Origin: Pelecanus crispus
Taxonomy: Eukaryota; Chordata; Aves; Pelecaniformes; Pelecanidae
Length of the DNA: 64,000 nt
NCBI RefSeq assembly: GCF_030463565.1
Contig: NC_134643.1
Location: forward strand, 82,395,721 to 82,459,720
Direction: 5' to 3'
Position numbers and translations under genes: made by a program. Of the stretch, positions 60,801-64,000 are shown piece by piece. Under the pieces are notes generated by a model, which saw only the letters and a list, made by a program, of their open reading frames with translations, did no database searches and was not told the origin of the DNA. Position 1 is the first letter of the stretch; each line of letters begins with the position of its first letter.

Positions 60801-63800
60801 TCTTGTTGAAACTCCTGACGCCAGTGATCCTCCACTTACATGCAAAGCAAAGCTATGTGTAAGTCATAGGGTCAATTTGTTTACCTTGCCTGTGGCAAGA
60901 GCTGGGTTCATCAGGTTAATTTCAGTAGTTGCTAAAAGGTCTTGAAATTTTTTCTGGTGTCATATGGCTTTTGCCTTTTTTAAAAAACAGGGGCTAACCA
61001 TGGACTGTTCAAAACATAATGAAGTAAACAACATTTTTCTGCATCAAGCTCATCCTGCAAATTAATTCATTTGCATTTCTAGCCCTTTCAAGTGAAGCAA
61101 AGTCATACAGATGTGAGCAGTCATTTAAGGATTTTAAGGGTTATGGTTCACATCATCCAAAATTGATTTCAGGACTAATTCACAGAAAAGGGAAAAATGA
61201 AGGTGGGCATGCTCGTGTGTTGGGAAAAATGGGGGATTTTTAATGAAAAAAAATTATTTTACAGCTGCTGTTATTTACTTAAGTTCAAAGCCTCTGGGCA
61301 CATCCACAGTCCACACTGATCTGTTGTAAACTGCTTCTTTGTTGCTGGTTCTAGCAAAGTTGATTTCATATTGCTGATTCATCTAATGGGTTTAGACTAC
61401 TGTTGTTATCCTTTCAGATAACGGACCATTGAGCCTGCAAGACAGTTTGCTGTCTGCTACCATCAGCTGATTTACTTCAGATTTCTAAAACTGAGTAGTT
61501 CTAGTTTTGGGGTTTTTTGCATATGGGAAAAGTAAGAACTTCATGAAAATCAGAGCAGCAAAATACTCTTTTGGTCAACGACCAGCACGTCTTAAATGTT
61601 GCTAATGAGAACCAGTCCTGTACACAGGAATGAGTTAATCCTGAGATAACTCTCTTAATAATTTGCCATTAACCATGGCTATTGATTCTGCTGCCTGGCC
61701 TTAGGTGAAATTGTTATGTAAAAAACCCACAGTGGCAACAGCGTACAGTGTTTTCTGGCAGACTCTGCAAGCCCCTTCAATGCAGGAAGCAATAGATTAT
61801 AAACAAGTTTTATTTTAATCCCTGCAGGACATATTGTGAGAGTCCAAGAACAAGACCTATTTTTCTCAAAGCCCTCCAGAGAAAAAAGTTCTTGAGATCC
61901 CAATACAATATCAAAGAGATCAGCCAGTAAAGAAAAACTATCTGTTCCTGGCAAGACATCAAAACATTTCCCACAAGTTTATAGTTGTCCAACTGATCAT
62001 CAAAGAAAAGAGATTTGGTTGGGTTGGGGACTTTTTAGTGCCAAGAGGTGTTACTGATTCTGAGACGCCTGGTATTTTCAAGTATGCCAGCCAAAGGACT
62101 GCTGAGGGAACATAAATGGTCCTTACTGTGTGAAATGTGTTATCTCTGGGCTATTTTATGCATAAACTGGTTTTTCTGTGAGCAAAATGTTTAGTGGGGT
62201 GCCCAATGCAGGCAGCTATTATACACACAGAAGCTTCTATTTGCACATCCCACCATGCACACAAAAAGTACACATAAATGTATCTCCTGTGAAAAAAACT
62301 AATGGCTAATTCTTAAAAGTACATGGGTCCATTAATTTCTATTGTGCTCACCATGAACACATCACAATGGTTTATTTTCACACTTTTTTAGGTAGGGAAA
62401 TATCTTCTTCTGAAGCAATGAGAGATTCAGTGGCAGAGATAATTTGTGGGTTATCTGTGAAGGGATCCAGGAGCCAGTCTTATGATCTCTCATTTGCAAT
62501 ACCGTAAAGTAGATGAGCTGAAGTCACGGGACATAGTCTTCTTGTGCCATATACAAATGCAGAAAAAAAAGCCCTACTCTATATACCTGTTATGAAGGAA
62601 GCTTCCACATTAACTGTGCCACTGGATGAATCCAAATTTCTAGCTAAATTTCTAGTAAACACTCTGAGTAGGAATGCATGATTTACCAAAAAAATGCAGT
62701 GCTTTCGCCGATTTAGCTTCTGCCAAGTTGATGAAAATAACGGTGAAACCGTGTTTATACCCAGATCAGTGGAGCTAACCAGAGCTTATGGCAGCAGCGG
62801 TTCTGGGAAGTGTGGACTTAAGGAAGCAAGCTTTCCTGTGGTACCGACGGCTGGATACATGGGTTCTCTCCCTCTCTTTTCTTCTCTCTGTTCCTATCTC
62901 CTGCCCTGCTCACTCTGCTGTCCCCAAGCCAATGACAAAGGGCTAATTGAGCAGCAGTGGCCAAGGGACAGCTGCAAGGGGAGCAGCTCTGCTCCCCGTG
63001 CTGAGTCACCAGCAGTGAGGGACAAATGCAAACGCCCCATGGGCTTGCTCATAGCCAGCATGGGTGCTGGGCTGGGAGCTGGGGTTTCAAACTGAGTGGG
63101 GATTCAAAGAAAAGAAGCCAAAAGCAGGAAAGAGTCTTCTGGCTGTAAATTAAACCTTCATTTGGAAGGTCAGCTGCAAGTGCTTCTGATCTTCTAGACA
63201 GTCATGAGGTCAAGCTGTGGCTGGGAAACCATCAGCCACGGCCAGGGCTGTGCAGGAGGGCTCGAGAGGGCTCTCCGCTGAAGAGTGCTCCTGCCTGTGA
63301 GAAACACAGTGTCTCTGAGGGGACAAGCACAGGTATTTTGGCAAATCTTCCTTGATGTCAGCTTAGGATTTAACTCAGATGATGCTCTAAGGCCACTTCC
63401 CTCTTCATGCACAGCCTTGCCATCCAAGCTGGGACAATTTATGGTCCTTACTTGCCCTTCACACAGGCTGGCATTGTGCCTACTTCTCTGAGATGACCAA
63501 AGCGGTCACTTGAATGCTGATAATCCCCCAGCCAGAAAGGCTGCAGGTCCCTCCCGCTACCTCTCACACTTCCCCTACTTCCCTCTGACCCTCCCACAAG
63601 TCATCAGGGGAGCACCTCAGTTCCCAGCAGCGCAAAACAAATGCTGTCTTGGCAATACGCAGATGTTAATGAAACATCATATGGAGGCTGATGCTTGCAC
63701 GTGACTTTGCAGAGCTGCTGAAGTAACCGTAACACCTGGGCTAACCCTGCAGCAAACTCATTGCCACCGCAGGGTGCCCATTGCCCTCCTGTCTGTTCCC

Positions 63801-64000
63801 CAAAGACTTTAGTCCTGGTCCTTGTTCCTTCTGAGCTGGAAGTACTGATGCTAGATGGCTGTTTGGACTTCTGCACTGCTGTAGCTGGGTGAGAGCAAGC
63901 CCCAGTGCAGCTGCATGGGGCAAGCCCACAGGAAGGCTGCTCCCAGCGCAGCTGGCCCGGCCACCGAGAAGGACCCATCCCCACAACTGCTTTGTGCGTG
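57871..64000. other. Non-coding stretch, no gene seen
   Basis: No exon or named repeat is supported. A G16 tract lies at 57,980-57,995. The 133-codon plus-strand frame at 62,694-63,095 and the 126-codon minus-strand frame at 63,604-63,984 are compositional, without domains or splice context. The last kilobase is GC-richer and could lie near a gene outside the window. Confidence 0.5.
57980..57995 (+). repeat. Poly-G tract, 16 bases
   Basis: A perfect run of 16 G with quadruplex potential on the plus strand. Length is uncertain in any assembly. Confidence 0.85.

Noticed and set aside
62694..63095. 133-codon plus-strand open frame
   Set aside because: Begins in AT-rich spacer, has no domain and no splice context; most likely chance.

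Overview
This window looks like bird nuclear DNA that is almost entirely non-coding. The main evidence is three CR1 retrotransposons (LINEs) whose 3' ends carry the octamer tail related to ATTCTATG that is typical of avian CR1. Other interspersed repeats are sparse. There are old, diverged repeat fragments of kinds shared by birds, turtles and crocodilians, AT-rich spacer, and short homopolymer and microsatellite tracts. No bacterial or organellar genes, no CRISPR array and no rRNA or tRNA gene were seen. The assignment to a bird is an inference from the CR1 tails and the low repeat density; the species cannot be told.

Layout. Positions 1-34,870 are a gene-free stretch with no convincing exon on either strand. 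It holds short tandem duplications (25,021-25,078 and 33,260-33,303), ancient repeat fragments (for example 26,524-26,740) and several AT-rich or CpG-retaining blocks that could be regulatory (8,230-8,375; 20,695-20,965; 29,090-29,290; 32,735-32,925). Positions 34,872-39,965 are a cluster of three 5'-truncated CR1 copies in +, -, + orientation, each carrying a decayed 3' part of the CR1 reverse transcriptase gene.

Positions 41,680-42,854 hold the only host coding evidence: a probable last exon on the minus strand. It has a good 3' splice site, a single open frame of 51 codons, a stop codon, about 1 kb of probable 3' UTR, an AATAAA signal and a TGT-repeat downstream element. The encoded C-terminus starts with a short coiled coil whose spacing resembles the C-terminal assembly helix of KCNQ1-type potassium channels. 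The rest of the tail does not match what I recall of KCNQ1, so no gene name is assigned.

Positions 42,855-64,000 lie upstream of that exon in the transcript sense and would be its last intron, or the last intron plus unseen small exons. They hold more ancient repeats (48,445-48,545; 56,978-57,145) and candidate conserved blocks (55,930-56,260; 57,590-57,870), but no second exon that I can defend.

No new defence, mobile or biosynthetic system is visible. The items most worth checking are the identity of the minus-strand terminal exon, the CR1 cluster just beyond its 3' end, and the candidate enhancers.
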